Positions 43,077-51,415 of a DNA stretch of 64,000 nt are shown piece after piece. Position 1 is the stretch's first letter. Every line of letters starts with the position of its first letter. The DNA lies in NCBI GenBank assembly GCA_016719605.1, contig JADJYW010000015.1, forward strand, positions 124,001 through 188,000, given 5' to 3'. The position numbers and the translations under genes were made by a program. This DNA is from Lewinellaceae bacterium (GTDB lineage Bacteria > Bacteroidota > Bacteroidia > Chitinophagales > Saprospiraceae). Under the pieces are notes generated by a model that was not told where the DNA came from, ran no database searches, and saw only the letters and a list, made by a program, of their open reading frames with translations.

Positions 43077-43979
43077 ATGATCCTTTCCATTCAAAACGTC
43101 GTCAAGCAGTACGGCAAGCACACTGCGGTGGACCATGTGAGTTTCGACGTGCCCCGAGGCAGTGTGTTCGGCCTTTCGGGGCCAAACGGCGCCGGCAAAA
43201 CGTCGCTGATCCGCATGATCACCACCATCACCGGCCCCGACGAAGGCGCCATTCTCCTTGATGGTGAACCACTCAACGAACGTACACCCGAACAAATCGG
43301 CTACATGCCCGAAGAGCGCGGCCTCTACAAAAAAATGAAGGTCGGCGAACACCTGCTCTACCTCGCACAACTCAAGGGCCTGTCGGAAAAATCCGCCAAT
43401 CAGGAAATCAAGTACTGGTTCGACAAGTTCGAGATCAACGACTGGTGGGAAAAAAAGGTGGAGGAACTGTCCAAAGGTATGCAGCAGAAAATCCAGTTCA
43501 TCACCACGGTGGTGCACAAACCCAAACTGCTCATCCTCGACGAGCCGTTCAGCGGCCTCGACCCGATCAATACCACGCTTATCAAGGACGAAATCCGCCA
43601 ACTCAATGCCGCCGGCACGAGCATCATTTTCAGCACGCACCGCATGGAGCAGGTGGAGGAAATGTGCGACCACATCGTGCTCATCAATCAGGGGAAAAAC
43701 GTGCTGTACGGCGAGGTGAAAGCCATCAAAAACGCTTTCAAGGAAAACCTCTTCCGCATCGAAACCGCCGATGATCTGCCGGGCGACTTTGACCGGCACT
43801 TCCAGGTTGCCAGCCGGCCCGACGGCGCCGTGGTGGTGCAGCTAAACGAGGAAGCCAGCCGCAGCAACGAGCTGCTGCGCTACCTCCTCCAGCACAACAT
43901 CCACGTCTCCAGGTTCGAGGAAATTCTGCCCACTTTCAACGAAATCTTCATCCGCCGCGTCGAAGAAACTCAAAACTAA
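43077..43979 (+). CDS. ABC exporter ATP-binding protein, NatA-like
   Basis: The 300-residue ATPase has Walker A GPNGAGKTSL (about residues 37-46), Q-loop MPEERGLYKKMKVGEHL, signature LSKGMQQKIQFITTV, Walker B LLILDEPFSGLDP, H-loop FSTHRM and a C-terminal extension of about 85 residues like that of NatA/DUF4162 proteins. It pairs with the ABC-2 permease at 44122, separated by a repeat hairpin. The system would export an ion or small molecule; sodium export is known for NatAB but not demonstrated by sequence. The ATG at 43077 was chosen over a TTG at 43047; AACCTTTG at 43034 is one base off the promoter consensus. Confidence 0.9.
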   Translation: MILSIQNVVKQYGKHTAVDHVSFDVPRGSVFGLSGPNGAGKTSLIRMITTITGPDEGAILLDGEPLNERTPEQIGYMPEERGLYKKMKVGEHLLYLAQLKGLSEKSANQEIKYWFDKFEINDWWEKKVEELSKGMQQKIQFITTVVHKPKLLILDEPFSGLDPINTTLIKDEIRQLNAAGTSIIFSTHRMEQVEEMCDHIVLINQGKNVLYGEVKAIKNAFKENLFRIETADDLPGDFDRHFQVASRPDGAVVVQLNEEASRSNELLRYLLQHNIHVSRFEEILPTFNEIFIRRVEETQN

Positions 43980-43981
43980 GC

Positions 43982-44110
43982 GGTTAGAAGGTTTCTGGTT
44001 AGAAGGTTAGAAGGTTAGAAGGTTAGAAGGTTTCTCGCTACCGAAACCTTCCAACCAGAAACCTTCCAACCTTCTAACCTTCCAACCAGAAACCTTCCAA
44101 CCTTCCAACC
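43982..44110. repeat. GGTTAGAA / CCTTCCAA inverted repeat array between natA and natB homologues
   Basis: After the ATPase stop come GGTTAGAAGG units (43982-44033). Then, after a short spacer, CCTTCCAACCAGAAA and CCTTCTAACC units (44042-44110) run up to the permease start. The two halves are complementary and can form a long stem. Orientation again follows the rule: reversed units after a stop, G-poor units before a start. Confidence 0.88.
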
Positions 44111-44121
44111 TTTTTCAAATT

Positions 44122-45441
44122 ATGAGCAAATTAAAACTCATCATAAAGCGCGAATACCTCACCCGCGTTCGCAAAAAATCCTTCATCATCGGTACCCTGC
44201 TGGCCCCTGTAGGGTTACTGGTCTATTTTCTGGTCATCGTGGGCCTCACCAAGTATGAGGGCGGCAGCGAAGTCAAGGTAGCCATTCTCGACGAGGCCGG
44301 CATTGTCGGCGCTATACCCGACGACCGGGGCGTGCGCTATATCCCGGCGCCCGACAAAACCCTCGACCAATTAAAAACGGAGGTGCTGGATGGCCAATAC
44401 GACGGCGTTCTGCTTATTCCGGCCCTGGCCACGCTGAAACAAAAAAGCCTGACCGTTTTCTATTATTCCGACGACAAGCTCGCGCCGGAAAAGCGGCAGT
44501 TTATTGAAAAGCGTATTTCAGACAAGGTGCGCGACTTCAAGATTGACTCGCTGCGACTCGACCGCGCCAGCCTGGAAAACCTGGAAACCGACGTGTCCAT
44601 CGACCCGGAAAGTATCGCCAAGGAAGGCGCCGACGAGAGCAAATACACGATCGGCGTGGGTTTGGCCATTGGGGGCATCATGGCGTTTATCATGTTTTTT
44701 ATGGTGATGATGTACGGCCAGATGGTGATGCGCTCGGTGATGGAAGAAAAAACCAACCGGATCGTGGAGGTGATGATGTCCAGCGTACGGCCGTTCCAGC
44801 TCATGCTGGGCAAGATCATCGGCGCGGGCGCTGTGGGCCTCACGCAGGTGCTGGCCTGGATCGTGCTCGGTGGGGCCGTGATGTTCCTCATGCCTTTTCT
44901 GGTGGATATAGACCCGCAAGCCATGCAGCCGCCGCCGGGCGCTGCTGCTGCTGCTATTGACCCCGAAATGGCGCAAGGCGAAGCATTTCGCATGTTTCAG
45001 GAACTGGGCAAACAAAACTGGCCGCTGATCGTCGGCTCCTTCCTGATCTTTTTCCTCGGCGGTTATTTCATCTACTCCTCCATGTTCGCGGCTATCGGCT
45101 CGGCTATGGGCGACGACTACGGCGAGGGCCAGGCGCTGGTGCTGCCGGTGACCATCCCGATCATTCTGGCTTTTTACATTGTGGCGTTCGTGGGTATCCG
45201 CAATCCCGACAGCGGGCTGATGGTGTTTGCGTCCATGTTTCCGCTGTTTTCGCCCATCGTCATGCCCTTCCGAATGGCGTTCAGTCCACCGGTCTGGCAG
45301 GTGGTACTCTCGCTGGTGCTGGTCATCGGCTCCTCCTTTTTCTTTGTGTGGATGGCCGGTCGGATTTACCGGGTGGGTATTTTACTGTACGGCAAAAAGG
45401 TGACCCTGAAAGAAATCGGGAAGTGGTTGTTTTACAGGTAG
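44122..45441 (+). CDS. ABC-2 family permease, NatB-like
   Basis: The 439-residue membrane protein has an N-terminal helix (KREYLTRVRKKSFIIGTLLA), a large extracytoplasmic domain (about residues 45-170) and five to six C-terminal helices with the ABC-2 phrase VMEEKTNRIVEVMMSSVRPF. An unusual Pro/Ala-rich insertion MQPPPGAAAAAIDPEMAQ sits between two helices. It is the partner of the ATPase at 43077. It is convergent with the Trk operon; a perfect 25-bp terminator stem separates them. Confidence 0.9.
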   Translation: MSKLKLIIKREYLTRVRKKSFIIGTLLAPVGLLVYFLVIVGLTKYEGGSEVKVAILDEAGIVGAIPDDRGVRYIPAPDKTLDQLKTEVLDGQYDGVLLIPALATLKQKSLTVFYYSDDKLAPEKRQFIEKRISDKVRDFKIDSLRLDRASLENLETDVSIDPESIAKEGADESKYTIGVGLAIGGIMAFIMFFMVMMYGQMVMRSVMEEKTNRIVEVMMSSVRPFQLMLGKIIGAGAVGLTQVLAWIVLGGAVMFLMPFLVDIDPQAMQPPPGAAAAAIDPEMAQGEAFRMFQELGKQNWPLIVGSFLIFFLGGYFIYSSMFAAIGSAMGDDYGEGQALVLPVTIPIILAFYIVAFVGIRNPDSGLMVFASMFPLFSPIVMPFRMAFSPPVWQVVLSLVLVIGSSFFFVWMAGRIYRVGILLYGKKVTLKEIGKWLFYR

Positions 45442-45442
45442 G

Positions 45443-45499
45443 GTAACAGACTGGTGCGGTGGGTGGCTAAAAACGCCACCCACCGCACCAGTCTGTTAC
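45443..45499. terminator. Bidirectional hairpin between the NatB-like gene and trkA
   Basis: The arms 45443-45467 (GTAACAGACTGGTGCGGTGG and GTGGC) and 45475-45499 are complementary over 25 bp around a seven-base loop. The right arm contains the trkA stop codon. No long T-run follows on either side, so it may be a symmetric, structure-only terminator. Confidence 0.8.
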
Positions 45500-46185
45500 T
45501 TCCCGTTGCACAAATCCTGCAAGTCGTCAAACTTGCCGAACAGCACCAGCACATCGCCGGGGCGGATAACGGTTTCGTTGTTCACTAAGCCGAGTGCCTT
45601 TTTCGCTACGGTTGTTTTTCCAAGAAAATTGGTTTTCTCCTCGGTGCGCAGGATGGTCACCAGTGTCATAATGCCGTAGTCGGGCAGGTTGATGTTGGCG
45701 AGTTTTTGGCCGTGAAACGCCTTGGGCGCATCCACCTCGATGATCTCGTACTGGTCGTCAAGCGGGAAAGCCAGCAGGCTGCCTTTCATGGAAAAGCGTT
45801 CGGCCAACTGGTTGGCATAAGCCTCCTCGGGATTGATAATCTCGTGTACGTTCATCGTTTCCAGTATCGCCTGGTGGATATACGAAATACCCCGCGCAAT
45901 GATTTTGGTTTCGGGGTAATGGCGTTTGATAAGCGCCACCGTGGTGAGCGATGCACCAACATCCTCCCCGATACTCACCACCGCAAAGTCGGCATCGTCA
46001 ATGGGGAGTTTAGTGATGTTTTGCTCCTCCGTAGTATCGGTGCATACCACATACGTCAGGTGTTCCTGTAGTTGCGACGTATGCTCCGTGTTGTTGTCCA
46101 CACCGATGACCTCGTGGCCCTCTTCGATGAGGCGTTTGCCAAGGCTGGCGCCAAAATTTCCTAAACCGATGATGACGAATTTCAT
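45496..46185 (-). CDS. trkA: Potassium-uptake regulatory subunit, TrkA/KtrA-like
   Basis: The 229-residue cytoplasmic RCK protein has a Rossmann NAD-binding motif VIIGLGNFGASLGKRL (residues 4-19), the acidic strand end GVDNN and a second RCK_C domain (ILRTEEKTNFLGKTTVAKKA). It gates the TrkH/KtrB channel encoded upstream by binding NAD(H) and nucleotides. The gene follows trkH after a 96-bp gap filled by a CAAACACT-type repeat, whose leader orientation is G-poor. Single-RCK length fits KtrA better than the two-domain enterobacterial TrkA. Confidence 0.9.
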   Translation of the reverse strand: MKFVIIGLGNFGASLGKRLIEEGHEVIGVDNNTEHTSQLQEHLTYVVCTDTTEEQNITKLPIDDADFAVVSIGEDVGASLTTVALIKRHYPETKIIARGISYIHQAILETMNVHEIINPEEAYANQLAERFSMKGSLLAFPLDDQYEIIEVDAPKAFHGQKLANINLPDYGIMTLVTILRTEEKTNFLGKTTVAKKALGLVNNETVIRPGDVLVLFGKFDDLQDLCNGK

Positions 46186-46190
46186 GCTTT

Positions 46191-46260
46191 GGGTGTGTTT
46201 GAGTGTTTGGGTGTTTGAGTGTTTGGGTGTTTTAGTTTTTGGGTGTTTTAGTTTTTGGGT
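46191..46260 (-). repeat. CAAACACT/CAAACACC tandem repeat before trkA
   Basis: Alternating GTGTTTGAGT and GTGTTTGGGT units (plus strand), and GTGTTTTAGTTTTTGG units, fill the gap. On the coding strand they read as C/A-rich, G-free sequence (CACTCAAACACCCAAA) ending about six bases before the ATG. Confidence 0.85.
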
Positions 46261-46281
46261 TACGGAGGCACTAAAACACCT

Positions 46282-48012
46282 TCAATTAACCGTGATATTA
46301 TTTTCCGGAAAAATCATTTTCCCTGCTCCGGAGCGCTTATCTATGCTGGCGACGAGAGCGATCAAAAAAGTCAGAAAACTGACGCGTCCTAAAAACATCA
46401 GGACAACTACTACGACCTTGCTTGCCACGCTCAGTTTGGCCGTCAGGCCCAGCGAAAGCCCCACCGTAGCATACGCGGAAAAACATTCAAATGCCACGGA
46501 CAGCACAGGCAATTCCGGCTGAAAGGACACGATGAGGGTGGTGGAAAGGCCAATGGCGATGAGCGACAGGCTGATGATGGTGGTTGCGCGGGCAATGACG
46601 GTATGCGAAATGGTCTGCCATTTGAAAACCAGTTGGTCGCGTCCGCGGATATGGTTGATGAGGTTGAGCGTGGCTATGGCAAATACCGTGGTCTTGATAC
46701 CGCCGCCGGTGGAACCGGGCGAAGCGCCAATCCACATAAACAACAGGTAGACCATGATGGTGGGATTGAGCATGGCGGTCATGTCCACCGAGTTGAATCC
46801 CGCCGTACGCGGCGTGACCGAGCCAAAAAAGGCGGTGACAATTTTGCCCCAAAACCCGTGTTCTCCCAGCGTGTTGTTGTACTCCAACATGTAAAACAGG
46901 AGCCACCCCGCCCCGAGCAGGATCAGCGTGGTGCGCCAGACTAAGGTGGTATTTATGTCCCATTTGACTAATATTTTTTTCGGCTTTGGAACCAGCCCGA
47001 TGGAGTGGTGCAGGAGCCGGTGGATACGAAAACGAACCACCGCAAACACGTTGAAAAACACATTGTAACCAATGCCGCCCGAAATGATCAGTCCGGCAAT
47101 GACAAGTTGCAGGGCATAGTTGAATCGGAAATTGCCTTCGTAGAGCGAGTTGGTCAACGTAGAAAAACCTGCGTTGCAAAACGCCGAAACGGCGTGGAAA
47201 ATGGCAAAAAACAGATCGGTTTCCGGCGATGCCAGGTAAATGAGCAGCACCCCTGCGGCTTCCACGGCGAACACAAAACCGATGATTTTGGCTAAGTTCC
47301 GAAAAGTAGTGCGCAGGTTGCCCGCGCTGATGAGGTCGGTGAGGAAAATGATGTCTTTGAACGATTTTTCACCCCGGAACAGCAAGCCGAACAGATTGGT
47401 GAAGGTCAGGATACCGATGCCGCCCGCCTGGATCAGGAACAGAATGATAACCTGCCCGAGAAATGTAAAATCTTTTCCCGTGTCCAGCACCGCCAATCCG
47501 GTCACGCATACGGCGCTGGTGGAGGTGAACAGCGCATCAATCAGGGAAATGCCGTTGACGGTGGCATCGGGCAGCATCAGCAAGCCGGTACCCACCACGA
47601 TAATCCCGAAGAAAGTGCTGACGAAAGCCAGCGCGGGGTGCATATTTTGGTAAAATTTCAGGAACGTATGCTCGGAAATATCCACCAGCAGCGTGAATCC
47701 CGCCAGCAGATGGAAAGCGCCTGCCGACAAAAATGTGTACCCAAACAACAAGCCGGCAATGCTGTGTACCACCAAAAGGGCAACCGTAGCAATCAGAAAA
47801 AGCGCCAGCACCTTGGTCGTGAGGGGGCGAAAAGCCTGTGCACGATCAATACTTTTTCGGATCAAAAGCGGTGCATACAGCAGGATGCCAACCCCAAGCA
47901 CCCAGTCCCGTACTGCGTCCAGCGCCTCGATTTGAAGCACCAAAACAACCAGAAGAATGGCTTGTAGCCACCAGCCCCGGGTGAGTAATTCGAGCGGGGT
48001 TTTAGATTTCAC
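46282..48012 (-). CDS. trkH: Potassium transporter, TrkH/KtrB family
   Basis: The 576-residue polytopic protein has the four pore-loop repeats of the SKT family, including STSAVCVTGLAVLDTGKDF with the selectivity Gly, SAFCNAGFSTLTNSL, RTAGFNSVDM and AYATVGLSLGL. It has extra hydrophobic helices at the N-terminus (about residues 1-120). Together with TrkA it takes up potassium. It overlaps the end of the E2 acyltransferase gene by 11 bp, so the two are cotranscribed, an uncommon partnership. Confidence 0.92.
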   Translation of the reverse strand: MKSKTPLELLTRGWWLQAILLVVLVLQIEALDAVRDWVLGVGILLYAPLLIRKSIDRAQAFRPLTTKVLALFLIATVALLVVHSIAGLLFGYTFLSAGAFHLLAGFTLLVDISEHTFLKFYQNMHPALAFVSTFFGIIVVGTGLLMLPDATVNGISLIDALFTSTSAVCVTGLAVLDTGKDFTFLGQVIILFLIQAGGIGILTFTNLFGLLFRGEKSFKDIIFLTDLISAGNLRTTFRNLAKIIGFVFAVEAAGVLLIYLASPETDLFFAIFHAVSAFCNAGFSTLTNSLYEGNFRFNYALQLVIAGLIISGGIGYNVFFNVFAVVRFRIHRLLHHSIGLVPKPKKILVKWDINTTLVWRTTLILLGAGWLLFYMLEYNNTLGEHGFWGKIVTAFFGSVTPRTAGFNSVDMTAMLNPTIMVYLLFMWIGASPGSTGGGIKTTVFAIATLNLINHIRGRDQLVFKWQTISHTVIARATTIISLSLIAIGLSTTLIVSFQPELPVLSVAFECFSAYATVGLSLGLTAKLSVASKVVVVVLMFLGRVSFLTFLIALVASIDKRSGAGKMIFPENNITVN

Positions 48013-49342
48013 GGTTCGGGTCGAACTGCTCCAGGTAGTCGGCTACCCGGCGAATAAACGACCCGCCGAGCATACCGTCCACCACGCGGTGGTCGTAGGA
48101 CATGGACAGGAACATCATTTGCCGTACGGCGATAACGTCGCCGTATTCGGTTTCCAGCACGGCCGGTTTTTTGCGAATGGCGCCGGTGGCCATGATGGCT
48201 ACCTGAGGCTGGTTGATGATCGGTGTGCCCATGACATTGCCGAAAGTGCCCACATTGGTCAGGGTAAACGTGCCACCCTGGATTTCGTCGGGTTTCAGTT
48301 GGCCCTGCCGCGCGCGGTTAGCCAAATCGTTCACTTGTTTGGTGAGGCCAATCAGGTTGAGGAAGTCGGCGTTTTTGATGACCGGTACGATGAGGTTGCC
48401 GGTGGGAAGGGCCGCCGCCATACCGATGTTGATGTCCTTTTTGACAAGGAGCCGCGTGCCGTCCACCGAGATATTGATCATCGGAAAATCGCGTATGGCG
48501 CGGGCTACCGCCTCTACAAAAATGGGTGTGAACGTGATGTTCTCTCCGTATTTTTTCTTGAACTGGTCTTTGATGCGGTTGCGCCAGTTGACCAAGTTGG
48601 TCACATCGGCTTCCACGAAGGAGGTGACGTGCGGACTGGTGTGTTTGCTCATCACCATGTGGTCGGCGATGAGCTTGCGCATGCGGTCCATTTCCACGAT
48701 TTCCATGTTGCCGGAGACGGAAACGGCCGGGGCTGAGGGTGCGGCAGGCGCCGAAACTGGTACGGCGGCGGCAGGCCGGGCCGGGGCTTGTGGCTGGGCC
48801 GTGGTCGCCGAGCGGTTGCCGACGTAAGCCAGAATATCTTTTTTGGTCACGCGGCCTTCCAGCCCGGAGCCTGCGACGGTGTCGAGTTCGGCTTGGCCTA
48901 TGCCTTCCTCTTTGGCGATGGTGCGTACCAAAGGTGAGTAAAATCGCCCCGAGAAACCGGCTTGGGCGGGCGCCTCGGTAGCCACTGCCGGCACGAAGGG
49001 GACTTGTGTTGCGGCGGCAGGCTCCGGAGCAGGTTGTGCGCCGTTGCCGTTGGAGGAGGATTGGCTCACGGCAGGTGAAGCGGCAGGCTGTGCAGCGGAG
49101 GCTTCCGTTTCGATGATGGCGATGGCGACATTGATCGGCACCACATCGTTTTCCTTGAACAGGATTTCCACCACCACGCCTTCCACCGGCGACGGCACCT
49201 CGCTGTCCACCTTGTCGGTCGCAATATCGAGTACCGGCTCGTCCAGTTCCACCCGGTCGCCCGGTTGTTTGCGCCACTTCAGGATGGTGGCTTCCATGAT
49301 GCTTTCGCCCATTTTGGGCATCACAAGTTCTACACGCGCCAT
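48002..49342 (-). CDS. 2-oxoacid dehydrogenase E2 component (dihydrolipoamide acyltransferase)
   Basis: The 446-residue E2 has a lipoyl domain with the modified Lys in DIATDKVDSEVPSPVEG (about residue 43), an Ala/Pro-rich linker and an E3/E1-binding domain (SPLVRTIAKEEGIG with LEGRVTKKDILAYV, about 135-175). The catalytic domain ends in MSYDHRVVDGMLGG with the active His. It moves acyl groups to CoA in a pyruvate, 2-oxoglutarate or branched-chain complex; which one is not clear, though the single lipoyl domain fits 2-oxoglutarate or branched-chain E2. LipA, which makes its cofactor, is encoded at 52234. No E1 or E3 gene is adjacent. Its leader contains five CAAAACT repeats. Confidence 0.92.
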   Translation of the reverse strand: MARVELVMPKMGESIMEATILKWRKQPGDRVELDEPVLDIATDKVDSEVPSPVEGVVVEILFKENDVVPINVAIAIIETEASAAQPAASPAVSQSSSNGNGAQPAPEPAAATQVPFVPAVATEAPAQAGFSGRFYSPLVRTIAKEEGIGQAELDTVAGSGLEGRVTKKDILAYVGNRSATTAQPQAPARPAAAVPVSAPAAPSAPAVSVSGNMEIVEMDRMRKLIADHMVMSKHTSPHVTSFVEADVTNLVNWRNRIKDQFKKKYGENITFTPIFVEAVARAIRDFPMINISVDGTRLLVKKDINIGMAAALPTGNLIVPVIKNADFLNLIGLTKQVNDLANRARQGQLKPDEIQGGTFTLTNVGTFGNVMGTPIINQPQVAIMATGAIRKKPAVLETEYGDVIAVRQMMFLSMSYDHRVVDGMLGGSFIRRVADYLEQFDPNREI

Positions 49343-49350
49343 TTTCGCAG

Positions 49351-49385
49351 TTTTGAGTTTTGAGTTTTGAGTTTTGAGTTTTGAG
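49351..49385 (-). repeat. 7-mer CAAAACT tandem repeat, five units, E2 leader
   Basis: Five exact TTTTGAG units on the plus strand, read as CTCAAAA on the coding strand, end nine bases before the ATG at 49342. Copy number equals that at 23504-23538. Confidence 0.9.
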
Positions 49386-49439
49386 TCCGCAGACCTGTTG
49401 CTCAAGCCTCTTTATTTTTTTATTTTGGTTAAAGCGAGG

Positions 49440-49447
49440 CAAAGGTA
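49440..49447 (-). promoter_or_regulatory. -7 element of the E2-trkH-trkA operon
   Basis: TACCTTTG on the minus strand, an exact TAnnTTTG match about 100 bases before the ATG. The leader in between is A/T-rich and then CAAAACT repeat. Confidence 0.6.
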
Positions 49448-49525
49448 GGGTTTCGGAAGAATACCGTCCCGTGGGTTTTGGTACTAAAAACACGGCTTCC
49501 ACCCTCAACAGTCTCAATTTTCTCT

Positions 49526-51238
49526 TTACCAGTCCTTTTTGGGTTGTGCCTGGTGTTTGCCTGGTTCCTGCTCGCGGTATTTGCGGGCATTGCGTTTGTC
49601 CTCTGGCGACACGGCTGTTTCGAGTACGCGGCGGGCCTGCTCGCGCGTCATCTTGCCATCGGCGGACTGTTGTTCCTGGTCGGCGGGCTGTTGCTGCGGG
49701 TTCTGTTGTTGGGATTGTTGGTTGGGGTTGGGTTGCGGCTGTTGGGGTTGTTCCTCCGGCTGCTGACCGGCGGAGGTATCTTCCTGTTTTTGTTCCTGTT
49801 GCTGTTTTTTTTGCTCCTGCTCTTGCTGATATTTTTTCTTGGCCAGTTGCAGATTCATCTTGGTTTCCGGGTCGGCGGGTCGGCGGCGCAGACTGTTTTC
49901 GTAGGCTTGTACGGCCTCCTGGTATTTTTGCTGCTGGAGGTATGTATTCCCGAGGTTGTGCAGGGCGTCGGCTTGCAAAGCAGGATCCCTGGCTATCCGG
50001 GCCGCCTGTTCGTACCGTTTTTCGGCATCGGCGTAGTTGCCCTGACGATAGAGGGCGTTGCCGGCATTGTACGGAACTTTGGGATCGTTCGGCATTTTTT
50101 CGCCCGCCTGGCGGTAGGCTTGTTCGGCCTCCTGGTAGTTCGATCCCTCGTACCTGCGATCCCCGTCGCGCAGGAGTTGGTGCGCGGACTGGCCGAAGAG
50201 TGCCGGGCCGGATACGCATAACAGGAACGCCAGCAATGCGCTTTTTTTTCTCCAGGAAAACCATGTCTCCAGCAGCAGTAAAAAAAAAGCAGGCAACAAA
50301 AACCATTGAAAACAGGACTCAAATTCCGAAAACGACCGCACTTCCATAGCACGTTTTTGCAAGCGCCCTACCTCCCGTCGGATGGCCTGCACGGCCGCAT
50401 CGCCTTGTGGTATCCGATAGGCTGCGCCGCCGCCGGCAGCAGCCAGTTTTTGTAAAAGCACCTCGTCCATCCGAGTGCGGACGATTGCCCCCTCCTCGTC
50501 GCGTTTGTATTGCCCGGCATCGCCGGCATCGCCCAGCGGGATAGGCCCGCCGGCTACCGTACCTGCGCCTACGGCAAAAATCGCGATGCCGTCGCTATAG
50601 GCACGGGCCGCCCGGTCGGCTGCATCGCCATTGTGATCCTCCGCATCGGTGATTAGGATCAAAGCCCGCCCGCTACGCGGGTCGGGATCGAAGTACTCCG
50701 TAGCCAGATCAATAGCGCGGGGGATAGCGGTACCCTGCGCGGTGATCAGGTCGGGATGTGCGGCAGCGACAAACATATCGGCGGCGGCATAGTCTGTCGA
50801 GAGCGGCATTTGCAAAAAAGCATCTCCGGCAAAAAAGATCAGGCCTATGCGTTCGCCCTGGAGCGCTCGGATAAGTTTACGAACAAAGGATTTGGCCAAT
50901 TCCAGACGGCTGGGCGCCACGTCTTCGGCCAACATGCTCCGGGAAATATCCAGCGCAATGAACACATCGGTGCTTTGTTGCGTCACCGTTTGCTGCCTGG
51001 CGCCTCGCTGCGGGTTGGCCCATGCAAAAGCCAGCAGCGCCAATGCTACCAGAACCAGCGCATTTTTTGTCCAAAACCGCACGGAAGACCAGCCGGGTAG
51101 CAGTCGCACCGCCGAAACGGGCGCTGCCAACCGCGCCAACACCCGCGCCCGCCACCAGGCGTACAGGAACAGTAGCAGCAATAGACCGGGAAGCGCCCAC
51201 AGCAGGTTCAAAAAAGAGGGGTGTTCAAAACGAAACAT
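49526..51238 (-). CDS. BatB-BatC fusion: vWA domain plus TPR
   Basis: The 570-residue protein begins with the BatA/BatB membrane opening (FRFEHPSFLNLLWALPG) and two N-terminal helices, then a von Willebrand A domain with a MIDAS motif (ALDISRSMLAEDVAP). A third helix follows at about residues 305-330, then TPRs (NAGNALYRQGNYADAEKRYE) and a Gln-rich tail. In other Bacteroidota the vWA protein BatB and TPR protein BatC are separate genes in the bat stress-resistance operon; here they are one polypeptide without neighbouring batA, batD or moxR. The ATG at 51238 was chosen over an upstream in-frame start because of the conserved MFRFEHP opening. Confidence 0.88.
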   Translation of the reverse strand: MFRFEHPSFLNLLWALPGLLLLLFLYAWWRARVLARLAAPVSAVRLLPGWSSVRFWTKNALVLVALALLAFAWANPQRGARQQTVTQQSTDVFIALDISRSMLAEDVAPSRLELAKSFVRKLIRALQGERIGLIFFAGDAFLQMPLSTDYAAADMFVAAAHPDLITAQGTAIPRAIDLATEYFDPDPRSGRALILITDAEDHNGDAADRAARAYSDGIAIFAVGAGTVAGGPIPLGDAGDAGQYKRDEEGAIVRTRMDEVLLQKLAAAGGGAAYRIPQGDAAVQAIRREVGRLQKRAMEVRSFSEFESCFQWFLLPAFFLLLLETWFSWRKKSALLAFLLCVSGPALFGQSAHQLLRDGDRRYEGSNYQEAEQAYRQAGEKMPNDPKVPYNAGNALYRQGNYADAEKRYEQAARIARDPALQADALHNLGNTYLQQQKYQEAVQAYENSLRRRPADPETKMNLQLAKKKYQQEQEQKKQQQEQKQEDTSAGQQPEEQPQQPQPNPNQQSQQQNPQQQPADQEQQSADGKMTREQARRVLETAVSPEDKRNARKYREQEPGKHQAQPKKDW

Positions 51239-51242
51239 GGTA

Positions 51243-51250
51243 CAAAGGTA
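51243..51250 (-). promoter_or_regulatory. -7 element of the BatBC gene; leaderless
   Basis: TACCTTTG on the minus strand ends four bases before the ATG at 51238, so transcription should begin at or next to the start codon. Confidence 0.6.
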
Positions 51251-51389
51251 TGTCGCCGGCGAGAAACGGCGTTTACCTCCTTGCCGCACATCGGCTTGAA
51301 CCCCGGTCGGTTTTTTCTGTTAGAAAAAAAGTTTTAGCCGCAAAGTGCAATGGGTGGAAAATTGCTTGTTGATACCCAGGAGAAAGCCC

Positions 51390-51397
51390 TAATTTTG
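51390..51397 (+). promoter_or_regulatory. -7 element of the outer-membrane protein gene
   Basis: TAATTTTG, an exact TAnnTTTG match 18 bases before the ATG at 51416. TTG at 51366-51368 or 51369-51371 gives a plausible -33 spacing of 21 or 18 bases. Confidence 0.65.
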
Positions 51398-51415
51398 GAT
51401 CAAATTCTCGGACGC

